Positions 32,724 to 42,101 of a stretch of DNA of 50,456 nucleotides are shown piece after piece (position 1 is the stretch's first letter; each line of letters opens with the position of its first letter). The notes beneath the pieces were generated by a model. It was not told the origin of the DNA. It saw only the letters and a list, made by a program, of their open reading frames with translations, and ran no database searches. Location: contig PWMS01000088.1 of assembly GCA_003558105.1 (NCBI GenBank), forward strand, positions 1 through 50,456, in the 5' to 3' direction. This stretch comes from Mollicutes bacterium. Its GTDB lineage: Bacteria > Bacillota_I > Bacilli_A > Izemoplasmatales > Izemoplasmataceae. A program made the position numbers and the translations under genes.

Positions 32724-35604
32724 ATTTATATTGGATGCGTAAGTTTTTAATCGCTTTATCGCGTTCTTTGAAAAGTTCTTTTTTCACTTGTTGACTGCGT
32801 TTATGTTGCGTTAAATTGGTTTGTTTAAGATACGATTGATAGGCTTTGATGGTTGGTTTTAAGGCATCATCTAAACGCGATCTTTTTTGCATGAGGGCTT
32901 TGGAATGTTTCGATAATTGTTCTTTTAATACGTGGATTTGATCTTGTTTCATGGTGCTTAGGTTTTTCTCCCATTGCGTTGCGGTTTTTTTCAAGCGCGC
33001 TTCTAAGGCTTGGATATCTTTTTTATAGTTGGGCGCTTTGATTTTGGCTTCTAAAGCATCGTGTTCTTCAAGATACGCTTTTTGTTCGTCTTTGATTTGA
33101 CTTAAGGCCTGATTCAAGGCTTCATCTTGATTCGAGGTATCTTTTTCAAAGGCTTCTTTTAGTTCTGCTTTCTTAGCTTCCAAAGCTTTGATGGCCTCAC
33201 TTTGTTTGGTTTCATCGCGAATATTTTCAAGCTGTTCGTCTAGGCTTTTTAATTTGTCTTTTGGGGTAGAAATCTTGTCTTGATAAAGGTTTTTTGCTTC
33301 CTCAATCGCTTCGTCTAAGCGGTCTTTAGCGGTTGTAGAAGCTTCGCTTTCAATATAAGGGGCCAAAGTGGAGGTCATGTTGTTATCTTTGTACTGTTGT
33401 AATTTTTCTTCGCTGTTTTGCAACATATATTCGAAGGTTTCTACGCTTTTTTCTTTGATTTTAAGCGCATCTTCTTGAGCTTTATCGGCTCTGTTTTCTG
33501 CTTTTTCAATCTGGCTTTTATAGCGTTTTACATAAGGATCACTAGCCGCTTTTTCTTCGATTTGATTGATTTTATGGGCGTAGTTTTCTTTAATTTTATT
33601 TTCTTGTTCCTTGAGTTCTTTTTTATCTTTTTCCTCCCGGAACAAAGCTTGTTTATACGATAAGTCTTCTAGTTTACGATCGCGTTCTTTTTCTAGTTCC
33701 AAAGTGTCAGTTTTATAGGGGCGTTGGTGTTGCGAGAGTTTTTCTTTCGCGTAATCAAGTTCCCGTTTTAAAGATTGCTCGATGTTTTGTAAGCGCAGTT
33801 GATATTCGCTTTCGGCGTATTTCATCTGTTGTTTGGCGAAATTGATTTGACTCTCAAGGGTAGTAGATACCATTGCCTCATTGACATCGTGTCCAACATT
33901 GAGACGTTCAGCTTGAGCTTTGGTTAAGGTGATTTCACTATCGTATAGGGATTCGATTTTTAAAAGTTGTAACTCGTATTCCTTATCGGCTAAAGAAATG
34001 AGGGCATGTTGGTATATCTTCTCATTTTGGATATCTTCTTCCATACCGAGACGCTCGATTTCACCATGCCTATCATAATCGAGGTGTTGCTTGTCGAGTT
34101 TGGCTAAAGCTTGGTTGAGTTCAATTTGTTTTTCGTGTTGTTGTACGGCTTGTGTAATTTGCACCCCGAGGGCTTTTTGGTTTAAATGTTTAACCTTAAC
34201 GTTTTTCAAAAGTGCCATATAAAGTTTTTTGAATTCTACTTTGAGCGGTAGTAGTTGTTCGACGAGTTTGATTTCCGCTTCTAAGAATTGTTTTTTGCGA
34301 AGATTTAAAAGTTTTTGAATTTCTAAGGCGAATGTGATCGCTTTTTGAATGAACTCTTCGTAGTTATGCAAGGCTTGATTGAGTTGTTCAATCCAGTCTT
34401 TGTTTAAGGAAAGATCGTTTTCTAAGGCGTTTAGATCCTCACGTAGTTTAAAGACCTCTTTTGAGTCGCCTTTTTCAATGGCCGCTTTGGCTTGGCGGTA
34501 TTTTAAGTCGTATAAAGCTTGGAGATATTCTTTTTCGCGATGCATCTGCGCTTTTTTTAGTTTTTCGGTTTCGGATTTGACCTTTTTGGTGGCTTTTCGT
34601 TCGAGTTTTTCTTCAAATAAATTAAGGGTGAATTTTTGTTTACGGTCAAAGGCTTTTAATAAGTTATTCAGTTTTTCAAGGTCGTTTTTCTTTTCTGCGG
34701 CGATAATCTCTAAGCGTAAGGTTTTCATATCCTTGGCGAGATTTTCTTTTGTGGTCCGTTCTTTGTCTAAACGTTCTTGATGTTTGGCTTTCAAATTGTT
34801 AAGGGTATCGGCATGCACGGAAGCGATTTTATCATCTAAAGCTTGCATGTCGGCTTCAAAGGTCTCTTTAAGCTTTTTTTCTTCAGCCTCAAGCGCGGTT
34901 TGTCTTTCATCCATCGTGGTTTGGATCCGCTCATCGAGAGACAAGTCTTTTTGTGCATCTAAAAACATATGCGTGCGTTTGTCAAACAGCTCTTCAAAGC
35001 TCGCTAAAAAGGTTTTAAAGGCTTCGTTGAAACTTAAGGTATCGTCGTTAAAGGCGGCTAAGGAAGATTCCAATGTACTTTGAATCTCGCTGTTACTTTG
35101 AAAGTGTGTATCCGTGGCTTGGATGGTGGCTTTGATAAAGGTTTCGATATGTTCGTGGACGTTTTGGATAAAGGGTTTGACACCGGTTTGAACCACCAAG
35201 GCTTCTTCTAAAATCTCTTGGAGGGTTTCTTTTAAGTTATTAAGATCAACATGAAGGTCGCCTTCTTGATAGGCTCGCATATTTTCTTTGCGCATCTGGC
35301 GCAAGTTTTCATAAATTTGGTTTTTAGCATCTAGTAGGTAATTGAGTTGTTTAAGGGTGGTTTCATGGTCCTTTTCGTTGATATCGGTCTTAAGTCTTTC
35401 AATTTCGGCGTTTAGGATTTTAAGTTTTTCTTGGGTTTCTTCTAAGCGTTCTTGGTGCGAAGCCTTCAGTTTTTGGTTGGCATCAACCACTTCTGAAATA
35501 AGGTTTTGTAGAAGTTTACTTTCCTTCTGCAAATCCTCATCAATTAAGGCGGCAAGACTTTTTTGTGTTTTATCTTCGGTGGTGAGGTCATATTTTTTTG
35601 CCAT
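32722..35604 (-). CDS. Giant coiled-coil protein of unknown function (960 aa), second of a pair
   Basis: A 960-residue protein that is almost entirely charged heptad-like helix, with Leu, Ile or Ala in regular a/d positions between Lys, Glu and Gln. I see no cysteine, very few glycines, no signal peptide, no membrane segment and no Walker or other nucleotide motif. A region around residues 110-220 is less charged (GVKPFIQNVHEHIETFIK, FKTFLASFEELFDK) and might be a helical globular part; the region around 410-470 (LLNLRKKQFLEAEI, LPLKVEFKKLYMALL) is more hydrophobic. The C-terminus is basic (ELFKERDKAIKNLRIQYK). It lies 15 bases after the 1163-residue gene and its ribosome site AAAGGAG is in that gap. 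A cytoskeletal or scaffold role is plausible but unproven; SMC-type ATPases are excluded by the missing ATP site. Confidence 0.8.
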   Translation of the reverse strand: MAKKYDLTTEDKTQKSLAALIDEDLQKESKLLQNLISEVVDANQKLKASHQERLEETQEKLKILNAEIERLKTDINEKDHETTLKQLNYLLDAKNQIYENLRQMRKENMRAYQEGDLHVDLNNLKETLQEILEEALVVQTGVKPFIQNVHEHIETFIKATIQATDTHFQSNSEIQSTLESSLAAFNDDTLSFNEAFKTFLASFEELFDKRTHMFLDAQKDLSLDERIQTTMDERQTALEAEEKKLKETFEADMQALDDKIASVHADTLNNLKAKHQERLDKERTTKENLAKDMKTLRLEIIAAEKKNDLEKLNNLLKAFDRKQKFTLNLFEEKLERKATKKVKSETEKLKKAQMHREKEYLQALYDLKYRQAKAAIEKGDSKEVFKLREDLNALENDLSLNKDWIEQLNQALHNYEEFIQKAITFALEIQKLLNLRKKQFLEAEIKLVEQLLPLKVEFKKLYMALLKNVKVKHLNQKALGVQITQAVQQHEKQIELNQALAKLDKQHLDYDRHGEIERLGMEEDIQNEKIYQHALISLADKEYELQLLKIESLYDSEITLTKAQAERLNVGHDVNEAMVSTTLESQINFAKQQMKYAESEYQLRLQNIEQSLKRELDYAKEKLSQHQRPYKTDTLELEKERDRKLEDLSYKQALFREEKDKKELKEQENKIKENYAHKINQIEEKAASDPYVKRYKSQIEKAENRADKAQEDALKIKEKSVETFEYMLQNSEEKLQQYKDNNMTSTLAPYIESEASTTAKDRLDEAIEEAKNLYQDKISTPKDKLKSLDEQLENIRDETKQSEAIKALEAKKAELKEAFEKDTSNQDEALNQALSQIKDEQKAYLEEHDALEAKIKAPNYKKDIQALEARLKKTATQWEKNLSTMKQDQIHVLKEQLSKHSKALMQKRSRLDDALKPTIKAYQSYLKQTNLTQHKRSQQVKKELFKERDKAIKNLRIQYK

Positions 35605-35619
35605 CTGAAGGCTCCTTTC

Positions 35620-38600
35620 TTAATCGGTTATATCTTTGATGGTGCTTTCAATAAATTTGTCGATTTGCTCAAGGTTTAAATTTTCAACTTGGGCTAAGGC
35701 CTCTAGGTTTAATTCTGCGTCAAAGCTTTGCGCTTTGATGGTTTCTTTGATATCTTTCCCAAGGCGTGCATGCGCTTTTTTGTAATCGTCGTAAAGGCCG
35801 TATTCTTTAACTTTAATGGCTTCTTCAAGATGTTTTTGTCGGGCTTGTTTGATGCGGATTTTATCGTTGATCTCGCGTAAAGCGGTCTCAATTTGGCTTT
35901 CAAGCCGGGCTTTCGAGGTTAAAATTTGTTCTTCGTAATCGTCTAGGGTTGCCTTTAAGGCGTTGTTTTCTTTATCGATGGCTTTGGCTTTTTCTTGTTT
36001 CAAGCTATCGATGGCTTCGGTCTCAGTTTGTTTTATATAGTTATAATTTTCTTGTGTGGTCTCGCTGTAATCCTCTAAACTTGAGGCGATATCCTCGGCT
36101 GTGCGTTTGCTGTTGGAAAGCGCGTGGTCATAGATTTGTTTCGCATCTTCCAAACGTTCTTTAATCACGTTGTGGCGGGTTTCAAAACGTTCGATGATCG
36201 CATTTTTCTTACGTTCGTAAGTTTCTTTTTCATGGGTGACGGCTTCATTTTTGTTTTGAGCGGCGGCTGTGATGCTTTCTTGATAGTTTTCAGAAAGCGT
36301 GTCGATTTGACTTTGGTAACTTGTAATTTGTTCTTTGAGTTTCGCTTGCGCGTCGTAGGAATCCTTTAAGTTTTCGTCTTTGGCATCCTGCAATGCTTCT
36401 TCGATCGCTTCGATATCTTTTTGGTAGGATTCTTCTAAACCTTCTAAACTGATTTCAAGCGGTCTTTTTACTTCTTCGTAGCGATTTTTCTCTTCATCAA
36501 TCGCTTGATGGTAGGAGCGCTTTGCTTTATTCAACCGCGTAGAATCTTCTTCATAAAGTGGTTTGAATAGTTTGTCTAGGGTTTGTTCACCTTGGTCCTT
36601 AAATTGTTGTAAGAATTTTTTTAATTGTTCAAGTGCTTCTAAAACGTCATCTTTTAGCGCGTTAAGAGGCACGTGTTCTTGGCTTTTAAAGGTTTCAAGC
36701 GGTTTTTTATAGATTTTGTGTAAGGTGGTCATGGTGCTTTTTTTATAGGTGTCGAGTTGATCATGTGATCGTTTTAGGTTTTGATCCAACTTATTTTTAA
36801 GTTGGTTTTTCTTGCGGGTATTCTTTTCGTTATTCAACGCTTTAAGATCAATCCTATATAAGAACTCGTAAGCTTCTTCAAGTCGTTTAATGGTAGCTTC
36901 AATATGTTCGGTAATCTGATCTTTTTGGCTTTCTTTGAGCGGATTTAAAACGGTTTTTAAGGTTGTATCTTCTGACTTAATCGCTTCTTTGTCTTGTGCG
37001 AATTGGGTTAAAATACGCGCATGGGTTTCTTCAATCGGGTTTAATCTGGCTTCGATCATACTTTTAACATCGCGAATGTTTTCTTGCGCGTCGGCACTTT
37101 CGCGTTCAAAGGCTTGTTTGATGAAGTTGATGTTGGCTTCGTGGGTTTTATCTTCATTTTCTAACGCTTGTTTTAAGCGATGTTTTTCACTAACGTAATT
37201 TCTTTCGGCTTTCTTTTTCTTGCGATCGGCCCCTTGATTAAGTTTGGCCTCTTTTTTACTGATTTGACTCTCCAGCCGTTGCAAAGCGCTTTGATGTTCT
37301 TCCATGGCGAGTTGGATCCGAGTTTTTTCGCCATCTAAACGATGTTTTTCTTCCGCGATTTTTAAATCATAGTCTTTTTCAGTATTGAGCTGATTAATGG
37401 CGTGATCGTGTTTTAACATCTCGATTTCAATCTCGCGGCGAGTGTTTAATTGTTCTAAATCGGTAGCGACATGGGCTTGACGCAATTCGTATACCGCTTT
37501 AGCTTCTTCGCTATTGCGGTCGTTTCTGATGTGTTCAAGCGCGGCTTTCTTTTCTTGCTTGCGGTCGCTTAAGCGTTTATCTTCTAAAGCTTCTTCGATG
37601 GTTTGATGATGTTTCAAGGTTTCTTTAGCGTGGTTAAATTCAATCGATTCCGTTGTTTTTTCATGGCTGGTTTGGCGAATTTTCATCTCTTGACGCAAAG
37701 CCGCATCTTTTTTCTCTGACGTGATTTTTTCTTTGTGTGTCCGGATTTCTTTTAAGGCATCTTTGGTATCTAAAAAGGCCCGAATTTCGTCGATTTCTTT
37801 ATATTGTGGTTTTAAGTTTTTCGTGGTTTCATAAAGCCGGTCCAAACGAGACAGTTCAAAATGATAAAAATGACTGAAGAGACTTTCAAAAAAGTCTTTA
37901 AGTTTTTTTAGATGTTGCTTCGGATGCGTCTTTGTTAAAAATGTCTCGAGTGCCGCTTCGCGTTCAGGATTGATCTTTTGGAAAATATCGAATTTTGCTT
38001 TTAGTTGATTGAGTTGTGATTTTAAAAGCGCATCGTGTTGATCGAAAGAAGCCTTCAAAGACCCTAAAGTGTTATCGGCGACATTTTGAATGGCTTTGGT
38101 GGTCTCTAAGATGGTCTCTTCTAATAAATCGATATGGTTGTTTAGCGCGGTTTCACGTTTTTGGTTGAGATCAATTTGTTGTTGAATCGTTTTGGCTTTT
38201 TGGGTATCTAAGGTGTCATTTTGTTCGACTTCAAGCGCTTTTTCTAAACGGTGAATCTCGTTTTTAAGGTCGAAATCTAATTGTTGGGTAAAGTGCGCTT
38301 TTGTCGTTTTAATTAACGCGTTTAATTCATGTAAAACCGCGGTCGTGTAATCAAAAGGTTTTTTGAGTTCATCACTTAATTCAGACATATGATTGGATAA
38401 AACTTTGGCGGCTTCGTTATAGTTTTTTCGAACGGAGTTAAGTCGATAATCCAAGGTGTTCTTTTCATTTTTTAAGGCATGGATGGTATCATCGGATAGT
38501 TTTTGAAAGTTATTTTGCGTTTCAAAGAAACGTTCATCAAAACTACCTTTGACTTGGTTTAGACGTTTTTTTGTATCTTTGTAAGCTTTTTGGATTTTGC

Positions 38601-39111
38601 TTAACAGTTGATCGAGGTCGGCTTCGATTTTTTCTTGATTTTCTTTTAAGTTTTCTTCATGTAGGCGAACTTTTTCTTCGTACATCTCGCTGTTTTGAGC
38701 GTGTTTATCTTCAATTTCGGATAAGGTTTTTTCTTTTTCATGCTCGAGGTGAGTCAAACTGTCGCTGAGTTCTTCTAAACGGGCGCGATGGTTTTCTTCA
38801 TGGTTTTTAAGTTGTTTTTGATGTTCCTTTTTGACTTTGGTTATATTTTTCTCTTGATTTTTTATGGCTTCTTCATGTGTTTTTAAAGCGTCGCGTTCTT
38901 TTTGTGTATAGCTTTTTTTAATATCTTCTAAGGCTTTATAATAAGCCGTTTCATTATCTTCAAACGCATTTTGGGCATAAGAAAGAACCCGGTCAATGTC
39001 TTTTTTCAACGACTGGATATTGTTTTGATGAGGGTCAATTTTGGCTTGTATGGCTTGTTCTATCGTGTAAAGCGATTGTTCTAGGGTATCGCGTTTGGCG
39101 GTTTTGGCCAT
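35620..39111 (-). CDS. Giant coiled-coil protein of unknown function (1163 aa), first of a pair
   Basis: A 1163-residue, very charged, nearly all-helical protein with no visible cysteine or tryptophan, no membrane segment, no signal peptide and no nucleotide-binding motif. Heptad-like runs are interrupted around residues 370-430 by a less charged part (FDIFQKINPEREAALETF, DFFESLFSHFYHFELSRL) and again around 760-800. Both coiled-coil proteins begin MAK followed by a short polar lead, and share similar stretches such as AI..L...K.Y.L.I.E in the middle, so they may be distant paralogs. The ribosome site AGGAGG and a good minus-strand promoter lie directly upstream. Size and composition recall bacterial filament scaffolds and mollicute cytoskeletal proteins. 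Function unknown. Confidence 0.8.
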   Translation of the reverse strand: MAKTAKRDTLEQSLYTIEQAIQAKIDPHQNNIQSLKKDIDRVLSYAQNAFEDNETAYYKALEDIKKSYTQKERDALKTHEEAIKNQEKNITKVKKEHQKQLKNHEENHRARLEELSDSLTHLEHEKEKTLSEIEDKHAQNSEMYEEKVRLHEENLKENQEKIEADLDQLLSKIQKAYKDTKKRLNQVKGSFDERFFETQNNFQKLSDDTIHALKNEKNTLDYRLNSVRKNYNEAAKVLSNHMSELSDELKKPFDYTTAVLHELNALIKTTKAHFTQQLDFDLKNEIHRLEKALEVEQNDTLDTQKAKTIQQQIDLNQKRETALNNHIDLLEETILETTKAIQNVADNTLGSLKASFDQHDALLKSQLNQLKAKFDIFQKINPEREAALETFLTKTHPKQHLKKLKDFFESLFSHFYHFELSRLDRLYETTKNLKPQYKEIDEIRAFLDTKDALKEIRTHKEKITSEKKDAALRQEMKIRQTSHEKTTESIEFNHAKETLKHHQTIEEALEDKRLSDRKQEKKAALEHIRNDRNSEEAKAVYELRQAHVATDLEQLNTRREIEIEMLKHDHAINQLNTEKDYDLKIAEEKHRLDGEKTRIQLAMEEHQSALQRLESQISKKEAKLNQGADRKKKKAERNYVSEKHRLKQALENEDKTHEANINFIKQAFERESADAQENIRDVKSMIEARLNPIEETHARILTQFAQDKEAIKSEDTTLKTVLNPLKESQKDQITEHIEATIKRLEEAYEFLYRIDLKALNNEKNTRKKNQLKNKLDQNLKRSHDQLDTYKKSTMTTLHKIYKKPLETFKSQEHVPLNALKDDVLEALEQLKKFLQQFKDQGEQTLDKLFKPLYEEDSTRLNKAKRSYHQAIDEEKNRYEEVKRPLEISLEGLEESYQKDIEAIEEALQDAKDENLKDSYDAQAKLKEQITSYQSQIDTLSENYQESITAAAQNKNEAVTHEKETYERKKNAIIERFETRHNVIKERLEDAKQIYDHALSNSKRTAEDIASSLEDYSETTQENYNYIKQTETEAIDSLKQEKAKAIDKENNALKATLDDYEEQILTSKARLESQIETALREINDKIRIKQARQKHLEEAIKVKEYGLYDDYKKAHARLGKDIKETIKAQSFDAELNLEALAQVENLNLEQIDKFIESTIKDITD

Positions 39112-39121
39112 ATGTAAGCCT

Positions 39122-39181
39122 CCTCGTTGAGGGTATAATCAACTTTTATTTTATCACATGCAGTGCTTAATGACAACGAGG
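39122..39181. repeat. Inverted repeat flanking the coiled-coil operon promoter
   Basis: CCTCGTTG (39122-39129) and CAACGAGG (39174-39181) are perfect eight-bp inverted copies 44 bases apart. One lies just before the ribosome site, the other overlaps the -35. They could be a looping operator. Confidence 0.4.
39148..39176 (-). promoter_or_regulatory. Sigma-A promoter of the coiled-coil operon
   Basis: On the minus strand TTGTCA (39171-39176) and TAAAAT (39148-39153) are exactly 17 bases apart, giving a leader of about 30 bases before ATG 39111. Confidence 0.65.
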
Positions 39182-39196
39182 ATAAGCGTTAAAGTT

Positions 39197-39229
39197 AAAG
39201 TTAGCTTGTTGTAAAAGTTAGATTGTTGT
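39197..39229 (+). repeat. Two 16-bp direct repeats in the ruvB promoter
   Basis: AAAGTTAGCTTGTTGT (39197-39212) and AAAGTTAGATTGTTGT (39214-39229) differ at one base and have a 17-base period. They cover the -35 and the spacer of the ruvB promoter, a typical place for repressor sites. Confidence 0.6.
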
Positions 39230-39236
39230 GTATAAT
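39209..39236 (+). promoter_or_regulatory. Sigma-A promoter of ruvB-queA
   Basis: TTGTAA (39209-39214) and TATAAT (39231-39236) have 16-base spacing, overlapping the tandem repeat. Confidence 0.65.
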
Positions 39237-39259
39237 TTTTATTGAAAGAAGGTGTGGTT

Positions 39260-40267
39260 ATGCCCAACGATGTTTTTAGTAAGGATTCTTTACAAGAAGA
39301 TGTTGAACAAATTGAGTTAAGACCTAAATATTTAAGTGAATATATCGGCCAAGATCACGTCAAAGAAATGATGCATATTTTTATTACGGCTGCGAAGCAC
39401 CGCAATGAGAGTTTAGACCATGTCTTGCTCTATGGTCCACCGGGGCTAGGTAAGACAACACTGGCTAATATTGTGGCCAATGAAATCGGCGCCAACATTA
39501 AAGTTGCCAGCGGACCTTCGATTGAAAAAAGTGGGGACTTAGCGGTCTTATTAACCTCTTTAGAACCAGGCGATATTTTATTTATCGATGAGATTCATCG
39601 CCTCCCAAGAGTGGTCGAAGAAGTGCTTTATCCCGCGATGGAAGATTTTGCGATCGATCTTATCGTCGGCAAAGATGAAACTTCAAAATCGATTCGGGTT
39701 GACCTGCCGCCTTTCACCCTGATTGGGGCGACCACGCGATATGGGGATCTAACCGCGCCTTTGCGCGATCGTTTTGGTGTGGTGCATAAGTTGGAATATT
39801 ACGATCAAGCGGCTTTAGAAGCCATTTGTAAGAGAACCGCGAAAATATACGACGCGAAAATAGAAGCCAAAAGTGTTATAGAACTCGCGAAACGCTCGCG
39901 GGGCACCCCGCGGATTGTGAACCGGCTCTTTCGCCGCATCCGTGATTTTGCGGATGTCTTAAACGACGGTATTATCGATTTAAAGATTACCAAAACAGCC
40001 CTTGAAAAACTTCAAATCGATGCGATGGGGCTTGATCAAAAAGACCACGATTATCTTCGTGGCTTGATTGAAAATTATGGCGGTGGGCCTGTCGGGGTTG
40101 AATCTTTAGCCAGTTCCATCAGCGAAGAAGTGACGACCATCGAGGATGTTTATGAGCCGTACTTGTTAAAAATGGGGTTTATCAAGCGCACCCCTAGAGG
40201 TCGTCAAGCTACAGAAAAGGCCTATAAACACTTAGGAAAGACCTATCAAGGTGGGTTGTTTGAATGA
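39260..40267 (+). CDS. ruvB: Holliday junction branch migration ATPase RuvB
   Basis: A 335-residue AAA+ motor. [16 protein letters not shown] opens the ATPase; Walker A is GPPGLGKTT, Walker [12 protein letters not shown], sensor 1 [10 protein letters not shown] and the arginine-finger region [10 protein letters not shown]. The C-terminal winged helix contains [20 protein letters not shown] and [13 protein letters not shown]. It drives branch migration with RuvA, which is not encoded next to it here. ATG 39260 is chosen after AAAGAAGGTG; codons upstream in frame lack a better site. It overlaps queA by four bases (ATGA), as in many Firmicutes. Confidence 0.95.
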   Translation: MPNDVFSKDSLQEDVEQIELRPKYLSEYIGQDHVKEMMHIFITAAKHRNESLDHVLLYGPPGLGKTTLANIVANEIGANIKVASGPSIEKSGDLAVLLTSLEPGDILFIDEIHRLPRVVEEVLYPAMEDFAIDLIVGKDETSKSIRVDLPPFTLIGATTRYGDLTAPLRDRFGVVHKLEYYDQAALEAICKRTAKIYDAKIEAKSVIELAKRSRGTPRIVNRLFRRIRDFADVLNDGIIDLKITKTALEKLQIDAMGLDQKDHDYLRGLIENYGGGPVGVESLASSISEEVTTIEDVYEPYLLKMGFIKRTPRGRQATEKAYKHLGKTYQGGLFE

Positions 40268-41295
40268 AAACCAAGGATTTCAACTACGAATTGCCTAAAG
40301 AACTGATCGCGCAAACCCCTTTGAAAAACCGTTTAGAAAGCCGTTTGTTGGTGATGGATAAAAACCAAGGTTTCTTAAAACATGAAACCTTCAGTGCGCT
40401 CGATCGGTATTTAAAAAAAGGCGATTGTTTGGTTTTGAACAACACCAAGGTTTTGCCCGCGCGTTTGATTGGCAAAAAAGTTGCGACGGATGCGACGATT
40501 GAAGTGTTGCTTTTAAATACCGAGGGCGATGATATTTGGGAAACCCTTGTGAAAAAAGCCAAGAAAATAAAAAAAGACACCATCTTATCCTTTGGCGATG
40601 GGCGTCTTAAAATGCGCTGTGTCAACGTAAAACCAGAGGGTATTCGGGACATGCAGTTGATGTATGACGGTGTTCTTTATGAAATTTTGGACGAACTGGG
40701 GCACATGCCTTTGCCCCCTTATATCCATGAAAAATTAGAAGATGCCTCGCGTTATCAAACCGTATACTCAAAAGAAAAAGGCTCCGCTGCAGCGCCAACA
40801 GCCGGCCTTCATTTCACCGAAAATTACTTAGAACAACTAGAACATCAAGGCATTGAGATTGTCTATATTACCTTGCATGTGGGCTTAGGTACCTTCCGCC
40901 CCGTCGCGGTAGACGATGTGACAAAGCATAAAATGCATGCTGAATATTACAGCATTGATCAAAAAGCGGCCGCGACTATCAACCAAGCTAAACAAGAAAA
41001 CCGCCGAATTGTAGCGGTGGGGACGACCTCGGTCAGGACATTAGAAACCGCACACGAAAACGGCATCGTCCAAGCCAAAACGGGGTTGTCTGAACTTTTT
41101 ATTTATCCAGGTTTTGACTTTAAAATTATCGATGCGATGTTAACCAATTTTCACTTACCTGAATCGACGTTATTGATGTTGGTCAGTGCCTTTAGTTCAA
41201 AAACGCACATCATGCACGCTTACCAAGAAGCTGTGAAAGAGAAGTACCGTTTCTTTTCGTTTGGCGATGCGATGTTTTTGACCGATCTAAGCTAA
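40264..41295 (+). CDS. queA: S-adenosylmethionine:tRNA ribosyltransferase-isomerase
   Basis: A 343-residue enzyme that adds the ribosyl part of SAM to preQ1 at tRNA position 34, making epoxyqueuosine. [16 protein letters not shown] at the start, [44 protein letters not shown] and [17 protein letters not shown] are all present and in order. It works after Tgt, which lies 5.6 kb downstream in this window, so the queuosine pathway is split over two loci. It is translationally coupled to ruvB. Confidence 0.96.
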   Translation: MKTKDFNYELPKELIAQTPLKNRLESRLLVMDKNQGFLKHETFSALDRYLKKGDCLVLNNTKVLPARLIGKKVATDATIEVLLLNTEGDDIWETLVKKAKKIKKDTILSFGDGRLKMRCVNVKPEGIRDMQLMYDGVLYEILDELGHMPLPPYIHEKLEDASRYQTVYSKEKGSAAAPTAGLHFTENYLEQLEHQGIEIVYITLHVGLGTFRPVAVDDVTKHKMHAEYYSIDQKAAATINQAKQENRRIVAVGTTSVRTLETAHENGIVQAKTGLSELFIYPGFDFKIIDAMLTNFHLPESTLLMLVSAFSSKTHIMHAYQEAVKEKYRFFSFGDAMFLTDLS

Positions 41296-41297
41296 AA

Positions 41298-41325
41298 AAA
41301 ATGCACGCAAAGTGGCGTGCATTTT
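41298..41325. terminator. Bidirectional terminator between queA and the SHOCT-like/DUF2089 operon
   Basis: AAAATGCACGC (41298-41308) pairs perfectly with GCGTGCATTTT (41315-41325) between convergent genes. Confidence 0.85.
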
Positions 41326-41706
41326 CTATTCAATATAGATTTGTACGGTATCGCCATCACCGGATTCGATGTCAACGATTTTACCGTCGGTGCCTTGTTC
41401 GATGAGATCAAGGATTTGCTCGAAATCGATATCAACATCCATGTTTTCCATCTTTTTACTTAAATTAGGAATGCCTTTTTGTGATCTTAAAGCGACTTTT
41501 GCAAATTCAAGGGGAATTTGTACGTTGACTTTGTCGCCATCGCTTGATTTGATGCGAATTTTAAACATTTTAAAGGCTTCTTTTTTCTTGATTTTAAGGT
41601 CGTTGCCTTTAGGATCTTCTAAGGCTTTGAGTAATTCAGCGCCTTCTTGTGGGGTAATGGTCTGACTTTGAATCATTTCTAAAATTTTAATTTTTTCTTG
41701 GTTCAT
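41326..41706 (-). CDS. SHOCT-like (YvlB/LiaX N-terminal type) protein, soluble form
   Basis: A 126-residue protein. The N-terminus IQSQTITPQEGAELLKALE is the short helix-turn-helix element common in SHOCT-like and YvlB/LiaX proteins. A beta-rich part follows (MFKIRIKSSDGDKVNVQIPL), then VDIDFEQILDLIEQGTDGKIVDIESGDG and a final VQIYIE. The C-terminal half aligns well with that of the first gene of this operon (VDLEEIKMLMKHARGTKIHIVSDD). There is no membrane segment. Function is not established; relatives in Firmicutes associate with envelope-stress responses. The ribosome site GGAGAG overlaps the end of the DUF2089 gene, so translation is coupled. Confidence 0.7.
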   Translation of the reverse strand: MNQEKIKILEMIQSQTITPQEGAELLKALEDPKGNDLKIKKKEAFKMFKIRIKSSDGDKVNVQIPLEFAKVALRSQKGIPNLSKKMENMDVDIDFEQILDLIEQGTDGKIVDIESGDGDTVQIYIE

Positions 41707-41710
41707 AACT

Positions 41711-42088
41711 TCACTCTCCCAACATCTTTAAGGCTTCTTCAGAGGTGATTTCACCTTTGTGAAGTTTTTCTAAGATATCATCGCGCGTTTTTTGATGTTC
41801 CTCTTCATCCTCTTCGTCTTCAACTTTGTAGCCAAGACTTTCAGTGACTTCTTTCATCATCTTTTTCACCGTTGGATACGATACTCTAAGTTCTTTTTCC
41901 AACTTTTTGATGCTACCTTTGTTTTTGATAAACAGCTCGATGAAATATAAATGATCCTTGGAGAGATAATTGAATTTTGATAATTGGAATTTGCCACTGA
42001 TCTCAGTGTGACAGTTGCTACATTCTAATTTAGTAACAAATAAATCATGATTACAAATTGGACATTCGCCAATCACATACTTTTGCAT
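41711..42088 (-). CDS. DUF2089 family zinc-ribbon/HTH protein
   Basis: A 125-residue protein. A four-cysteine zinc ribbon (CPICNHDLFVTKLECSNCHTE) is followed by LSKDHLYFIELFIKNKGSIKKLEKELRVSYPTVKKMM, a clear helix-turn-helix of the sigma-like type, then an acidic linker and a C-terminal GEITSEEALKMLGE. The last element is the same EIT-xx-A helix found at the N-terminus of both neighbours. DUF2089 proteins are probable DNA-binding regulators; here the likely target is the operon's own promoter, which carries an inverted repeat. AAAGGAGG lies seven bases before ATG 42088; the frame is open upstream but lacks a ribosome site. Confidence 0.85.
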   Translation of the reverse strand: MQKYVIGECPICNHDLFVTKLECSNCHTEISGKFQLSKFNYLSKDHLYFIELFIKNKGSIKKLEKELRVSYPTVKKMMKEVTESLGYKVEDEEDEEEHQKTRDDILEKLHKGEITSEEALKMLGE

Positions 42089-42101
42089 GATAAAGCCTCC
42101 T

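Noticed and set aside
33418-38768. Plus-strand open frames of 65-133 residues inside the coiled-coil genes
   Set aside because: They are mirror frames of Lys/Glu-rich helices, giving Phe/Ser/Leu-rich products without ribosome sites.
32722-39111. Coiled-coil genes as SMC or SbcC family members
   Set aside because: Neither Walker A, Walker B nor the ABC signature is present at either end of the proteins.
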